Positions 54,910-63,863 of a stretch of DNA of 64,000 nucleotides are shown here, one piece after another. Position 1 is the first letter of the stretch. Every line of letters begins with the position of its first letter. Under the pieces are notes generated by a model, which saw only the letters and a program-made list of their open reading frames with translations, was not told the DNA's origin and did no database searches. Position numbers and translations under genes: made by a program. This stretch comes from Sphingomonas sp. 28-66-16 (GTDB taxonomy: Bacteria; Pseudomonadota; Alphaproteobacteria; Sphingomonadales; Sphingomonadaceae): NCBI GenBank assembly GCA_002281485.1, contig NCGF01000001.1:62001-126000 (forward strand), written 5' to 3'.

Positions 54910-56229
54910 ATGGTTGAAGCCGATTCCCCTAGCGGTACTATAGCCGATCCTCCGGCGACGGGCCTGAAGGGCGCGCTCAAGCTGCTCGGTCCCGGGTTGA
55001 TCACCGGCGCCGCCGACGACGATCCAAGCGGCATCGGCACCCACAGCCAGGTCGGCGCCGAGTTCGGCTATGGCCTCGCCTGGACCTTCGTGCTCAGTTT
55101 TCCGCTGATGGTCGCGATTCAGGAAGTCGCGGCCCGGATCGGCCGCGTCACCGGCGCGGGAATCGCCCGCAACCTGCGGCGCCATTATCCCCGCCCGCTG
55201 CTCTGGGCGATGGTCGCGCTGCTGCTGATCGCCAACGTCATCAATCTCGGCGCCGATCTGAGCGCGATGGGCGCGGCGCTGGGGCTGCTTGCGGGCGGCG
55301 ATATCGCTCTTTACACGCTGATGTTCGGGATCGTCTGCGTCGTGCTCGAAGTCGTGCTGAGCTATCCGCGCTATTCGGCGGTGCTCAAATGGACGACCTT
55401 GTCGCTGTTCAGCTATGTCGCCGTCGTCCTCGTCGCGCAGGTGCCCTGGGGCCATGCGCTGCGGTCGCTCGTCGTTCCCGAACTGCAATGGAATATCGCC
55501 TATGCGACCGCCTTCGTCGCGATCCTCGGCACGACGATCAGTCCCTATCTCTTCTTCTGGCAGGCCGCGCAGGAGATCGAGGAAGAGCATCGCCACCACG
55601 CCAAGCCGCTGTGCATCACCCCTGCCGAGGCAGGCCCCGAACTCGCCCGGATCCGCACCGACACGCTGATCGGCATGGCGTTCAGCACCTTCGTGTCGCT
55701 GGCGATCGTGTTCGCGACGGCGGCGACGCTCCATGCGCATGGCATCACCGACATCGCCACCTCGTCGCAGGCCGCCGAGGCGCTGCGTCCGATCGCCGGG
55801 CAATTCGCCTTCGCGATGTTCGCCCTCGGCATCATCGGCACCGGGCTGCTCGCGGTGCCCGTGCTGGCCGGATCGGCGGCCTATGCGGTCTCGGAAATGC
55901 TGGGCGTGGCCGGCAGCCTCGATGCCAAGCCGCTCGATGCCAAAATATTCTACGCAACGATCGCGGTGACGACGCTCGCCGGCGCCGGGCTCAACACGGT
56001 CGGGATCGATCCGGTCCGCGCGCTCTACTGGACGGCGGTCGTCAACGGCGTCCTCGCCGCGCCGCTGATGGCGGTGATGATGCTGATCGTGCGCAATCCG
56101 CGGGCGATGGGCCGGCTGACGCTGCCGCTCGGGCGCACCGTCCTGGGCTGGGCGGCCACCGCCGTCATGGCGGCGGCGACGCTGCTGTTCTTCGGTTTTC
56201 TGCTGGCGGGCGCGCTCGGCCGAGGGTAA
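54910..56229 (+). CDS. NRAMP-related divalent cation transporter with altered metal-site motifs
   Basis: A 439-residue membrane protein with about eleven helices and the LeuT-like inverted repeat of the NRAMP family. In helix 1 the canonical DPGN reads DPSG (in AADDDPSGIGT), and in helix 6 the usual A-x-x-MPHN reads TTISPYLFFWQAAQEIEEE, so the soft-metal methionine is lost. It therefore belongs to the NRAMP-related branch, some members of which carry Mg2+ instead of Mn2+/Fe2+. The ATG at 54910 gives MVEADSPSG; a GTG five codons upstream is also in frame. No Mn- or Fe-box regulator or neighbour was seen. Confidence 0.87.
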   Translation: MVEADSPSGTIADPPATGLKGALKLLGPGLITGAADDDPSGIGTHSQVGAEFGYGLAWTFVLSFPLMVAIQEVAARIGRVTGAGIARNLRRHYPRPLLWAMVALLLIANVINLGADLSAMGAALGLLAGGDIALYTLMFGIVCVVLEVVLSYPRYSAVLKWTTLSLFSYVAVVLVAQVPWGHALRSLVVPELQWNIAYATAFVAILGTTISPYLFFWQAAQEIEEEHRHHAKPLCITPAEAGPELARIRTDTLIGMAFSTFVSLAIVFATAATLHAHGITDIATSSQAAEALRPIAGQFAFAMFALGIIGTGLLAVPVLAGSAAYAVSEMLGVAGSLDAKPLDAKIFYATIAVTTLAGAGLNTVGIDPVRALYWTAVVNGVLAAPLMAVMMLIVRNPRAMGRLTLPLGRTVLGWAATAVMAAATLLFFGFLLAGALGRG

Positions 56230-56334
56230 GCTTCGCCGTCCGCGTGACTGGCGATCGGGTGGTGCACCACCGGGAAGCACGGACAATCGACGCCGCCTCG
56301 CCTGGGCATCCCTCGATCCGTTGCGGAGGTTTGC

Positions 56335-57045
56335 ATGCCCGAATTGAGCCCGACCCGAATCGCCTTTCTGCTGTTTCCCGACGTCACCCAGCTCGACTTG
56401 ACCGGCCCCGCGCAGGTGCTGTCGCGGCTGGGCAACGCCGCGATCGATCTCGTCGCCAAAACGATCGATCCCGTGATGACCGATGCCGGTTTCGCGCTGG
56501 TGCCGACCGCGACCTTCGACTCGGCGGCGCCGCCCCACCTCCTGTGCGTGCCGGGCGGCTTCGGGGTCAACGACGCGATCGACGATCCGGCGACGCTCGA
56601 CTGGGTGCGCACGGCGGCGGCCGGGGCCGATTGGGTGACGAGCGTGTGCACCGGATCGCTGATCCTCGGCGCCGCCGGGCTGCTGCAAGGCTATCGCGCG
56701 ACGACGCACTGGGCGCAGCACCAGCATCTCGCCGCGTTCGGCGCGGTGCCGGTCCATGAGCGCGTCGTGTTCGATCGCAACCGGGTGACCGGCGGCGGGG
56801 TGACCGCGGGGATCGATTTCGCGCTCGCGCTCACCGCCGCGATCCGGGGCGAAGCGCACGCCCGGCTCGTCCAGCTCAGCCTCGAATATGATCCCGCCCC
56901 GCCGTTCGACAGCGGCGCACCGGCGCGCGCCGATGCCGATACGCTCGCGCGCTATCGGGCGCTCGCCGCCAGGGCCGCGCCCGGGCGCGACGCCCGGACG
57001 CTGGCAGCCGCCGCGCGGCTCAATGCGGCTGTTTCAGCCCCTTGA
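56335..57045 (+). CDS. DJ-1/PfpI family protein (isonitrile hydratase-like)
   Basis: A 236-residue cytoplasmic protein with the class I glutamine amidotransferase-like fold of DJ-1/PfpI. The start IAFLLFPDVTQLDLTGPAQV is typical of the InhA/GlxA N-terminal branch, and the nucleophile elbow is TSVCTGSLILGAAGLL with C105 followed by Thr, as in isonitrile hydratase. There is no AraC-type DNA-binding domain. A GGAGG site precedes the ATG. Its last 26 bases overlap the end of the converging dedA-like gene. Confidence 0.88.
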   Translation: MPELSPTRIAFLLFPDVTQLDLTGPAQVLSRLGNAAIDLVAKTIDPVMTDAGFALVPTATFDSAAPPHLLCVPGGFGVNDAIDDPATLDWVRTAAAGADWVTSVCTGSLILGAAGLLQGYRATTHWAQHQHLAAFGAVPVHERVVFDRNRVTGGGVTAGIDFALALTAAIRGEAHARLVQLSLEYDPAPPFDSGAPARADADTLARYRALAARAAPGRDARTLAAAARLNAAVSAP

Positions 57046-57652
57046 GCTTGTGCCAGACATAGAAGGCGGCGGCGGCGATCATGAGCACGCCGATCACCAG
57101 ATCGGCGCTGTGGAACGCCGCCTTGACGCGCGGATCGCTGTTCCATTTGTCGCCGAGCACCATCCCGACCCAGGCGAGGCCGAAGCACCACGGCCATGAG
57201 CCGAGAAAGGTGTAGAGGTGGAACTGGAACAGCGGCATCCGCGCGACGCCGGCCGGAAAGGCGATGAACGAACGCACCACCGGCAGCAGCCGCCCGATCA
57301 GCACCGCGATATTGCCGAAGCGCTGGAAGAAGCGATCGGCGGCATCGATCTCGCCGGGGCCGATCAGCAGATATCTGCCCCAGCGCAGGAATGCCGGGCG
57401 TCCGCCGCGCTTGCCGACCTCATAGGCGACAATCGAGCCGATATTGCAGCCGATCGCGCCGGCAGTGGCCGCGAGATAGAGATCGAACCGCCCGGTCGAG
57501 ACGAGATAGCCGGCGAACGGCATGATGATTTCGGACGGCAGCGGAATGCACGCCGATTCGATCGCCATCAGCGCGACGATCCCGAGATAGCCGCCGGTCG
57601 AGATCACCCAGATCGTGAAGCCGGCGAGCACGCCGAGGATTTTTTCGAACAT
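57020..57652 (-). CDS. DedA-family membrane protein
   Basis: A 210-residue inner-membrane protein of the DedA/VTT superfamily, implicated in other bacteria in lipid-carrier (undecaprenyl phosphate or phospholipid) translocation and envelope homeostasis. The conserved stretch IESACIPLPSEIIMPFAGYL with its acidic residue, the GAIGCNIGSIVAYEVGKRGG glycine-rich segment and the RLLPVVRSFIAFPAGVARM arginine-containing segment are all present. It overlaps the end of the DJ-1-like gene by 26 bp tail-to-tail. Likely co-transcribed from the GT-C-like gene upstream. Confidence 0.92.
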   Translation of the reverse strand: MFEKILGVLAGFTIWVISTGGYLGIVALMAIESACIPLPSEIIMPFAGYLVSTGRFDLYLAATAGAIGCNIGSIVAYEVGKRGGRPAFLRWGRYLLIGPGEIDAADRFFQRFGNIAVLIGRLLPVVRSFIAFPAGVARMPLFQFHLYTFLGSWPWCFGLAWVGMVLGDKWNSDPRVKAAFHSADLVIGVLMIAAAAFYVWHKLKGLKQPH

Positions 57653-57672
57653 GGCGGCGGCGCTAGCGCGAA

Positions 57673-57708
57673 GACCGGCCCGAAGGAAGGCGCAAAATCA
57701 GGCCGGTC
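57673..57708 (-). terminator. Possible stem-loop at the end of the GT-C-like gene
   Basis: A perfect 8-bp stem GACCGGCC/GGCCGGTC (57673-57680 with 57701-57708) with a 20-nt loop spans the stop codon of the GT-C-like gene. No T-tract follows, and the dedA-like gene starts 20 nt further on, so it may attenuate rather than end transcription. Confidence 0.25.
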
Positions 57709-59128
57709 GCGGCGCCGCGCGGCTCGCCCGCCACAATAATGCCGCCAGCCCCAGCGCGAGTACCAGATAGAGCGCCATGCCCGCCCAGGGCGACCAGCCC
57801 CAGAACTGGCCCGGCAGATCGCGAAACCGGCCGGCGGGGACGTCGTCGACGAGGATCGGGCGCCACAGCGGGAAGCGGGCGGTGTCGGGGGCGGTGATGA
57901 CGGTCGCGGCGATGGCCAGATTGATCACGACCGACAGCCCGAGCAGCGCCAGCACGCCGATCCGCGCCCGCGCCCGTTCGAGGCCCGCCCAGAGCGGCGC
58001 AAGCCCGAGCGCGAGCAACGGCAGCATCGGCACCGAATGGCGCGGCCCGGTCGAAAAACCGCCGTCCCAATAGACATAGGACGCGTTGACGAGCAGCACG
58101 AGCAGGATCACCGCCGCCGCCATCACCGCGACGTCGCGGTGCGGCCCGCGCGCCAGCCGGATCAGCCCGAGCGGGGCGATCGCGAGCACCGGCGCCACCC
58201 AGATCAGCCCGCGCCGCAGCCCGAACACCAGCTCGAACATCACGTCTGCTTTGGGATAGGTGAGTCCGAACAAGCCCTGCTGCATGCCATCGAACCCGAC
58301 CACGCCTTCATAGCCGACCTTGAAGGGCACCCCGAAGGCCAGCAGATTATAACCGATCAGCGGCAGCATCGCCGTGATGCCGCCCGCCAGCGCGACCCCG
58401 ATCAGCCGCCAGCGCACAGGGCTTCGCCACGCCCGCCACAGCGCCCATAGCCCGATCGCGCTGCCCGCGATCACCGCCTGATATTCGACCACCACCGCCC
58501 AGCCGAGCGCCGCGCCGGCCAGCGCCGCGAGCGCCGGGCGCGGCCGATCGTCAGCACTGCCCCACCAGATCGCCCAGACCGCGATCATGAACAAAGCGGC
58601 GACCGCGGCATGGCCGAAGATCGTCGTCGACCAGCCCCAGGCAGGGCAGCCCAGACCATAGCCGAGCGCGGCGACCAGGCCGGCGCGCGGGCTGCCGGTG
58701 ATCGCCCGCGCCAGCGACCACAACGCCACCGCCGCCAGCGCGGTGAGCAATGCCGAGGACAGGATCGCCGCCGCGCGCAGCCTGAGCCGCAGGTAAGCGG
58801 TGAGCGCCGGCGCCTCGATCGCCTTGTCGAGATAGCGCGATGTTTGTCCGGTGAGGCCATAGAGCGTCGCGACGACCGGCGTCGCCATCAGCGTCATGCC
58901 CGGTGCCTTGTCGAGGTAGAAATGCGCGCCGAACCGCGCCTTGTCGATCGTCAGCGGGGCGAATTCGTCGATCGTCGCGTCGCCGCGCTCGGCAAGCGAG
59001 ATCGCCGCGAAGAGCCGGGTCGAATTATTCGGATTATATTCCCACGACCCGAACCAGCTCGCCGACAGCCAGACCAGGGCAAACAGCAGCGCGGGCACCG
59101 CGCGGGAAGAGGCCAACCATCGCCGCAT
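57698..59128 (-). CDS. Polytopic membrane protein resembling GT-C glycosyltransferases
   Basis: A 476-residue inner-membrane protein with eleven or so hydrophobic helices. The first large periplasmic loop contains ERGDATIDEFAPL and HFYLDKAPGMTLMATPV; an acidic pair followed by a DK-P motif is what the PMT/ArnT-type GT-C enzymes show in the same place (DKPP). It lacks a DxD that could be assigned with confidence. So a lipid-linked-sugar transferase is plausible but unproven. It lies 3 nt after the DUF2306 gene. The first ATG is used. Confidence 0.65.
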   Translation of the reverse strand: MRRWLASSRAVPALLFALVWLSASWFGSWEYNPNNSTRLFAAISLAERGDATIDEFAPLTIDKARFGAHFYLDKAPGMTLMATPVVATLYGLTGQTSRYLDKAIEAPALTAYLRLRLRAAAILSSALLTALAAVALWSLARAITGSPRAGLVAALGYGLGCPAWGWSTTIFGHAAVAALFMIAVWAIWWGSADDRPRPALAALAGAALGWAVVVEYQAVIAGSAIGLWALWRAWRSPVRWRLIGVALAGGITAMLPLIGYNLLAFGVPFKVGYEGVVGFDGMQQGLFGLTYPKADVMFELVFGLRRGLIWVAPVLAIAPLGLIRLARGPHRDVAVMAAAVILLVLLVNASYVYWDGGFSTGPRHSVPMLPLLALGLAPLWAGLERARARIGVLALLGLSVVINLAIAATVITAPDTARFPLWRPILVDDVPAGRFRDLPGQFWGWSPWAGMALYLVLALGLAALLWRASRAAPRPA

Positions 59129-59131
59129 GCC

Positions 59132-59644
59132 TCAGCCGAACAGAAACTGGCCGAGCATCCGGTTGAACGGGAAGGTGAAGAAGCCCGCGATCAGCAGCGC
59201 GCCCGTGACCATCCCCCTCACCGACGACCGGTGCTGCGCGACACGGTGCGTGCGCGCCGACCACCAGATCAACGGCACCTGGATCAGCACCCACACCGAC
59301 AGAATGTGGATGATGCTGAACCCGCCGTGATTAACGCTGCGGATCCCGAACGATATCAGCGCGGTCAGCACCATCGCCGCCACCCAGATCGTCCCCAGCG
59401 CACGGTGCGGCCGATCGCCGCGCCGCCGCAACAGCATCACCGGGGTCAGGCCGAGCGCGACCGTCATCGTCGCCAGATGGAGCCAGACCATCGTCGGGAT
59501 CTGGCCCCAGTAAGGCCGGCCGCGAATCAGCGCGGCGAGGACAAAACCGAGCAGGACGAGCGCGCCGATCGCGAGCACGCGTTCGAATCCGTCGGGAGCC
59601 AGCGATTTGGCGGCGCCCCGCTTCGGCCCCAAGATCGTCGCCAT
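59132..59644 (-). CDS. DUF2306 membrane protein
   Basis: A 170-residue protein with four hydrophobic segments. WLHLATMTVALGLTPVMLLR, PHRALGTIWVAAMVLTALIS and AQHRSSVRGMVTGALLIAGF contain the conserved histidines of the DUF2306 family, whose fold is like that of small b-type haem membrane proteins. The function is not known. It starts 36 nt after the stop of the upstream secreted protein gene and is followed 3 nt later by the GT-C-like gene. Confidence 0.85.
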   Translation of the reverse strand: MATILGPKRGAAKSLAPDGFERVLAIGALVLLGFVLAALIRGRPYWGQIPTMVWLHLATMTVALGLTPVMLLRRRGDRPHRALGTIWVAAMVLTALISFGIRSVNHGGFSIIHILSVWVLIQVPLIWWSARTHRVAQHRSSVRGMVTGALLIAGFFTFPFNRMLGQFLFG

Positions 59645-59680
59645 CCGCCCCCCTCCCTGGTCACGCCGTCGACCGTCGGC

Positions 59681-60088
59681 CTATTGCGGTTGATCGGCCG
59701 CCTGGGCTGCCTTGCGCGCCTTCGCCTCGCGTCGCGCGAGTTCGAATTGCTGCGCCGCGCACCCCGAAGCGCCACCGATGCCTGCCGTCGAACAGCTGCC
59801 GTTGCCCGACGCCCCGACATCCTGCACCGACTGCTGGCGCACCGCCCAGCTTTCATATTCGGGCTTGATGCTGCCTTCGCGCAATTCCTTGGGAATCCGG
59901 AACTGCTCGGCGGCCGGGCGGCGGCTGCAGACGACGATCTGGTTGCCATCGGCGTCGGTCGGGCATTTGTCCTTCTCGCCGTAGAGGATCAGCACACCAC
60001 CGACCGGGGCTTCCTGCGCCGACGCGATGCCGCCCGCCGTTACCAGCGCCATTGCAGCGAGCGCCCCCCTGATTGCCTGCGTCACCAT
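59681..60088 (-). CDS. Small exported protein of unknown function
   Basis: A 135-residue protein with a signal peptide (IRGALAAMALVTAGGIASAQ). The mature part includes YGEKDKCPTDADGNQIVVC, and later [19 protein letters not shown], so four cysteines could form two disulfides; the C-terminus is a charged helix. I know the look of it from sphingomonad genomes but can name no family. The ATG at 60088 has a near-perfect GGAGGTGAT upstream, which fixes the start against a longer frame. 52 nt downstream of coq7. Confidence 0.75.
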   Translation of the reverse strand: MVTQAIRGALAAMALVTAGGIASAQEAPVGGVLILYGEKDKCPTDADGNQIVVCSRRPAAEQFRIPKELREGSIKPEYESWAVRQQSVQDVGASGNGSCSTAGIGGASGCAAQQFELARREAKARKAAQAADQPQ

Positions 60089-60140
60089 ATCATCACCTCC
60101 CATGCACCCCGGCCGAAACGGCTGGCGGCGCGACCCGGTT

Positions 60141-60677
60141 TCAAATTCGTTTCGCCGTGGCGATCGCGATGCGGCAACCCAGCCGGATCGCGCCACTCAA
60201 CAGCGGATAGGCTGGCGCGCGCTCGGCGCCCGATGCAAGCGCCGTTTCGCGATGCTCGACTTCGTCGGCCTGGAAATCGGCGATGGCGTCCGACAGTTCG
60301 GGATCGCGCTCCCCCAGCTGGTCGAGCTGCTCGGCGTAATGGCGATCGATTTCGGTTTCGACGGCAGCGGTGCACGCCATCGCCGCTTCGGGGCCGATCG
60401 CGGCGGTCACGGCACCGAGCGCAAAACCCGCGACGCTCCACAATGGCTGCAACACCGTCGGGCGGACGCGGCGCTCGGCCATCAGGCGGTCGAAGAAGGC
60501 GCGGTGGCGCTCTTCCTGCGCGGCCATGCCGGCGATCAACCGCGCCGCCGCGCCGCGATCGCCCATCACCGCCAACTGCCCGGCATAGATCCGCGTCGCG
60601 CCGAATTCGCCGGCCTGGTCGACGCGCACCATCGCATCGGACCGCCGGCCACGATCGCCTGGTTTCCAACCCGTCAC
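60141..60677 (-). CDS. coq7: Coq7-type 3-demethoxyubiquinol hydroxylase
   Basis: A 178-residue di-iron monooxygenase for a late hydroxylation in ubiquinone synthesis. The six ligands are all in place: E24 in QAGEFGATRIYAGQ, E55 and H58 in QEERHRAFF, E107 in TAAVETEI, E139 and H142 in DEVEHRETA. The family start is a GTG whose bases overlap the TGA of dsbB (GTGA, 4 bp), so the two are coupled. Short compared with the mitochondrial protein, usual for alphaproteobacteria. It is membrane-associated without real TM helices. Confidence 0.94.
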   Translation of the reverse strand: MTGWKPGDRGRRSDAMVRVDQAGEFGATRIYAGQLAVMGDRGAAARLIAGMAAQEERHRAFFDRLMAERRVRPTVLQPLWSVAGFALGAVTAAIGPEAAMACTAAVETEIDRHYAEQLDQLGERDPELSDAIADFQADEVEHRETALASGAERAPAYPLLSGAIRLGCRIAIATAKRI

Positions 60678-61171
60678 TTCGCTTTGCTCCGCATCATCAG
60701 TCCCAATATGGCAGTGCCGCCGGCAATCGAGAATAGCGCATTGAAGCCGGCGAGCGAAATGCCGCCCAACGTCCATTGCGGCGCATCGCAGCGGACGATC
60801 GGCGCCGCCATGACGCGCGCGAGGATGTCTTCGGTCGTGCCGCCGCCGGCGCCCGCGCCGATCGTCGACGTGCAGGCCGTGATGCCCTGCCACCAATGAT
60901 ATTCGACCCCCGCATGGAAGACGCCGATCGCGCCGCTCGTCAGGATCGCCAGCGCTGCCAGCGCGACCAGCACGCGCCGGGCATCGGCCCCGGGGACGAC
61001 AAAGGCCAGCGCCGCCAGCGCGATCGCGGCATAATGCGGCCAGCGCTGCCAGTGGCACATTTCGCAAGGATAAAGCCCGCCGACGAGCTGCGACCCGAGC
61101 GCGCCGGCCATCAGCGCAAGCGGCAGCAGCAGCGCGATCAGCCGCGCGCGATCAAAGGCCGTGGCGGGCAT
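60674..61171 (-). CDS. dsbB: DsbB-like disulfide bond formation protein
   Basis: A 165-residue inner-membrane protein with four helices that passes electrons from DsbA to ubiquinone. The first redox pair is C36/C39 in GGLYPCEMCHWQRWPH, the second C100 (GITACTS) and C128 (IVRCDAPQW). All four are intact. Being coupled to coq7, which makes its quinone acceptor, is functionally tidy. It starts 5 nt after the ctpA stop. Confidence 0.92.
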   Translation of the reverse strand: MPATAFDRARLIALLLPLALMAGALGSQLVGGLYPCEMCHWQRWPHYAAIALAALAFVVPGADARRVLVALAALAILTSGAIGVFHAGVEYHWWQGITACTSTIGAGAGGGTTEDILARVMAAPIVRCDAPQWTLGGISLAGFNALFSIAGGTAILGLMMRSKAK

Positions 61172-61176
61172 CGGGC

Positions 61177-62559
61177 TCAGTTGGGCTTTGGCGGCGGCGG
61201 CGCATCGGGATCGGGCGGCACCGCAACGGGCGTCCCCAGCCGTGCGATCGTCGCGACCTGGGTCGGCCCGCCGAGCCGGGCGATCGTCTGCAGCGCGTAA
61301 TAAAGCTGGAAATCGTCGATATTGCGCTTCTTGAGCTCATCGGGCGTCGCCGAAAGGCGCGGATCGGTCTTCGAATCTTCCTCGAGCACCGAATTGTCGA
61401 CCTTGGCCTCGTTGATCAGATGGCGGCGCAGATCGTCTTCGCGGAACACCGGCCGGGTCTTGTAATCAGGATCGCTGAGCTGCGGCACCGGCACATCGGG
61501 ATCGATGCCGCCTTCCTGCACCGACCGGTCGGACGGGGTGTAATAGCGGGCCGTCGTCAGCCTGACCTCGGTCTTGGGGCCCAGCTTGAGCAGCGACTGG
61601 ACCGAACCCTTGCCGAAGCTGCGCTCGCCGAGCACCAGCGCGCGATGATGATCCTGAAGCGCGCCGGCGACGATTTCCGACGCCGATGCCGTTCCCGAGT
61701 TGATCAGCACGACGATCGGCAGGCCCTTCGCAAAGTCGCCCGGCCGCGCATAATAACGCTGGATATCGGACTTCTCGCGCCCGCGTTGCGAGACGATCTC
61801 GCCATGATCGAGGAAGGTGTCCGAAACCTCGATCGCCTCGTTGAGGAGTCCGCCGCCATTGTCGCGCAGATCGACGATGTAGCCGAGCGGATCATGGCCG
61901 AGCTTCTTGCGAATCTGCACGATCGCGTCGCGGGTATAATCGCCGGTCCGTTCGGAAAAGCTGTTGATGTTGATGATGCCGATATCGCCCTTCACGTCCC
62001 ATTTGACGGGCTTCTGGACGATCACTTCGCGCACCAGCGAGACTTCGATCGGTTTTTCCCGGCCGCGCCGGACCAGCGTCAGCGAAATCCGGGTGCCCGG
62101 CTTGCCGCGCATCTCGGTGATCGCTTCATCGAGCGTCAGGCCGTAGAGCAATTTGCCGTTGAGCCGGGTGATATAGTCCCCGGCCTTCACCCCGGCGCGA
62201 AACGCGGGCGTGTCCTCCTGCGGGGCGATCACCTTGACCGCGCCGTCCTCCATCGTCACCGACAGGCCCAGCCCGCCGTAGCTGCCCTCGGTCTGGATCC
62301 GCAGATTATCGTAATCGACGCCGTCGGCGAAAGAGCTGTGCGGATCGAGCGCGGCGAGCATCCCCTGGATCGCGCCCTTGACGAGCACCTTGTTGTCGAC
62401 CGGATCGACATAGTTGGCCTTGACGAGATTATAGACGTCCATGAATTCGTCGAGATCGCGGTAGGTGCTCGTATCGACCTGCGCCATCGCCCCCGTCGCG
62501 ACGGGGATGAGCGCGAGCGTGGTGACGATCGCGGTGGCCTGGAGCAGTGCACGGGACAT
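61177..62559 (-). CDS. ctpA: S41 family C-terminal processing peptidase (CtpA)
   Basis: A 460-residue periplasmic serine protease. A signal peptide (IVTTLALIPVATGAMAQ) is followed by the N-terminal helical part, a PDZ domain at about 90-165 (GGLGLSV, VIAPQEDTPAFRAGVKAGDY) and the S41 core with the Ser-Lys dyad at S292 (GTASASEIVAGAL) and K317 (GERSFGKGSV). The gap of 25 residues equals that in E. coli Tsp. ATG 62559 lacks a clear ribosome site; an in-frame TTG at 62580 with AGGA upstream is an alternative. It lies after the envC-like gene, as in many alphaproteobacteria. Confidence 0.93.
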   Translation of the reverse strand: MSRALLQATAIVTTLALIPVATGAMAQVDTSTYRDLDEFMDVYNLVKANYVDPVDNKVLVKGAIQGMLAALDPHSSFADGVDYDNLRIQTEGSYGGLGLSVTMEDGAVKVIAPQEDTPAFRAGVKAGDYITRLNGKLLYGLTLDEAITEMRGKPGTRISLTLVRRGREKPIEVSLVREVIVQKPVKWDVKGDIGIININSFSERTGDYTRDAIVQIRKKLGHDPLGYIVDLRDNGGGLLNEAIEVSDTFLDHGEIVSQRGREKSDIQRYYARPGDFAKGLPIVVLINSGTASASEIVAGALQDHHRALVLGERSFGKGSVQSLLKLGPKTEVRLTTARYYTPSDRSVQEGGIDPDVPVPQLSDPDYKTRPVFREDDLRRHLINEAKVDNSVLEEDSKTDPRLSATPDELKKRNIDDFQLYYALQTIARLGGPTQVATIARLGTPVAVPPDPDAPPPPKPN

Positions 62560-62655
62560 GAACGCGGTACTTTCTGACAAGGGTATCGATTCCTGTGTAA
62601 CGGCAAACCCCGCGCGATCAAAGCATCCCGAAGATGAATGCCGGCTGGCCGACTC

Positions 62656-63858
62656 TCATCCGAGCAACCGGGTCATGTCGATCGGCCGATCGCGGCGGCG
62701 CAGCTCGACGGTGACGCGCGGCGATTCGCCCGCCGGCGCGCGGCCGATCGGGGTCCCTTGCGCCACCGGCGTCCCGACCGTGACCGAAATCTCGCCGAGA
62801 TTGGCGATCAGCGAGGTCCAGCCGCCGCCATGGTCGATGATTACCACTTTGCCGTACGCGCGAAACGGCCGGGCGAAGACGATCCGACCCGCCGCCGGGG
62901 CGACGATCTGCGCACCGGCCGCCGCCTCGATCGTGAGCCCGCGCGAGCGCACCCCCGAATCGGCGATCTCGCCGAGCCCGGTCACCACCCGGCCCGCCAC
63001 CGGCAAGCGATAGGGCGGCGCGGCGGGCGACCAACCGCGCAGATCGACGGGCGACGATGCCTCGCCCGGGCGCGGCGGGCGCGGCAGCGGGCCGGGCAGC
63101 GATTCGAGATCGGCGCGGACCGTCGCCTGATCGCCGAGCTGGTCCATCAGATCGACGATGTCGCGCGCGCGTTCGCCAAGCGCGATCGCCCGGTCCGATT
63201 CGAACAGCGCATCACGCCCCAGCGCGCGCGATTTCAGTCGATGCTCGGCCTCGAGCCGGGTGAGCGCCAGACGTTCGGCCTCGAGCCGCCCCCGGCTCTC
63301 GCGCAGCGCATCGACCGCCACGGCAGCATCGTTCTGCAACCGCCGGGTGCGTTGCAGCGCGGCGCGGACATCGGCGGTACGCGCGCGCACCACCGGCAAT
63401 ACGGTGCCGAGCACCGCGCGGACATGGACGAGATCGGTGACCGATCCCGGCTGGACGAGGCTGATGATCACCGGCCGTCGGGCGAGCGACTGGAGCGCGG
63501 CGATCAGCCGGGTGATCGGGCCCTGGCGTTCGGCGAGCGCGGCGCGCTGCCCCTCGAGCAGCCGGCGGATGATCGTGATCCGCGCCTGCGCTGCGCCGAT
63601 ATCGGCTTCGGCGCGCTGGATGCGCGCGGCGACGGCGGCTTCCTGCGCCCGCGCCTTGCGGGCCTCGTCGCGTTCGGTCGCGGCGGCGCGTTCGAGCGCG
63701 TCGGCGCGGGCCTGCGCCGCGGCCGACTGGGCCTTCGCCTCGCTCAGCCGCGTCCGGTCGGCGGCCAGGCCGCCCGGCGGCGTCCGGGTTGCCGGCGCAC
63801 TGGTGGCCAGCGCGAGCGCGCCCGCCACCGCCGCGCCTGATCGGGTCCACCGCGTCAT
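62656..63858 (-). CDS. EnvC-like murein hydrolase activator (degenerate LytM domain)
   Basis: A 400-residue exported protein. The signal peptide (about residues 1-24) leads into a long Ala/Arg/Glu-rich coiled coil (about 30-260), followed by a LytM/M23 fold at about 290-395. In the fold the zinc ligands of active M23 endopeptidases are absent: GRVVTGLGEI replaces the usual GxxxHxGxD region and VTVELRRRDRPID the HxH strand, as in E. coli EnvC. It therefore should activate amidases at the septum rather than cut murein itself. The start at 63858 follows AAGGA within the end of rlmH, 5 nt after its stop. Confidence 0.87.
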   Translation of the reverse strand: MTRWTRSGAAVAGALALATSAPATRTPPGGLAADRTRLSEAKAQSAAAQARADALERAAATERDEARKARAQEAAVAARIQRAEADIGAAQARITIIRRLLEGQRAALAERQGPITRLIAALQSLARRPVIISLVQPGSVTDLVHVRAVLGTVLPVVRARTADVRAALQRTRRLQNDAAVAVDALRESRGRLEAERLALTRLEAEHRLKSRALGRDALFESDRAIALGERARDIVDLMDQLGDQATVRADLESLPGPLPRPPRPGEASSPVDLRGWSPAAPPYRLPVAGRVVTGLGEIADSGVRSRGLTIEAAAGAQIVAPAAGRIVFARPFRAYGKVVIIDHGGGWTSLIANLGEISVTVGTPVAQGTPIGRAPAGESPRVTVELRRRDRPIDMTRLLG

Positions 63859-63863
63859 CGCCG

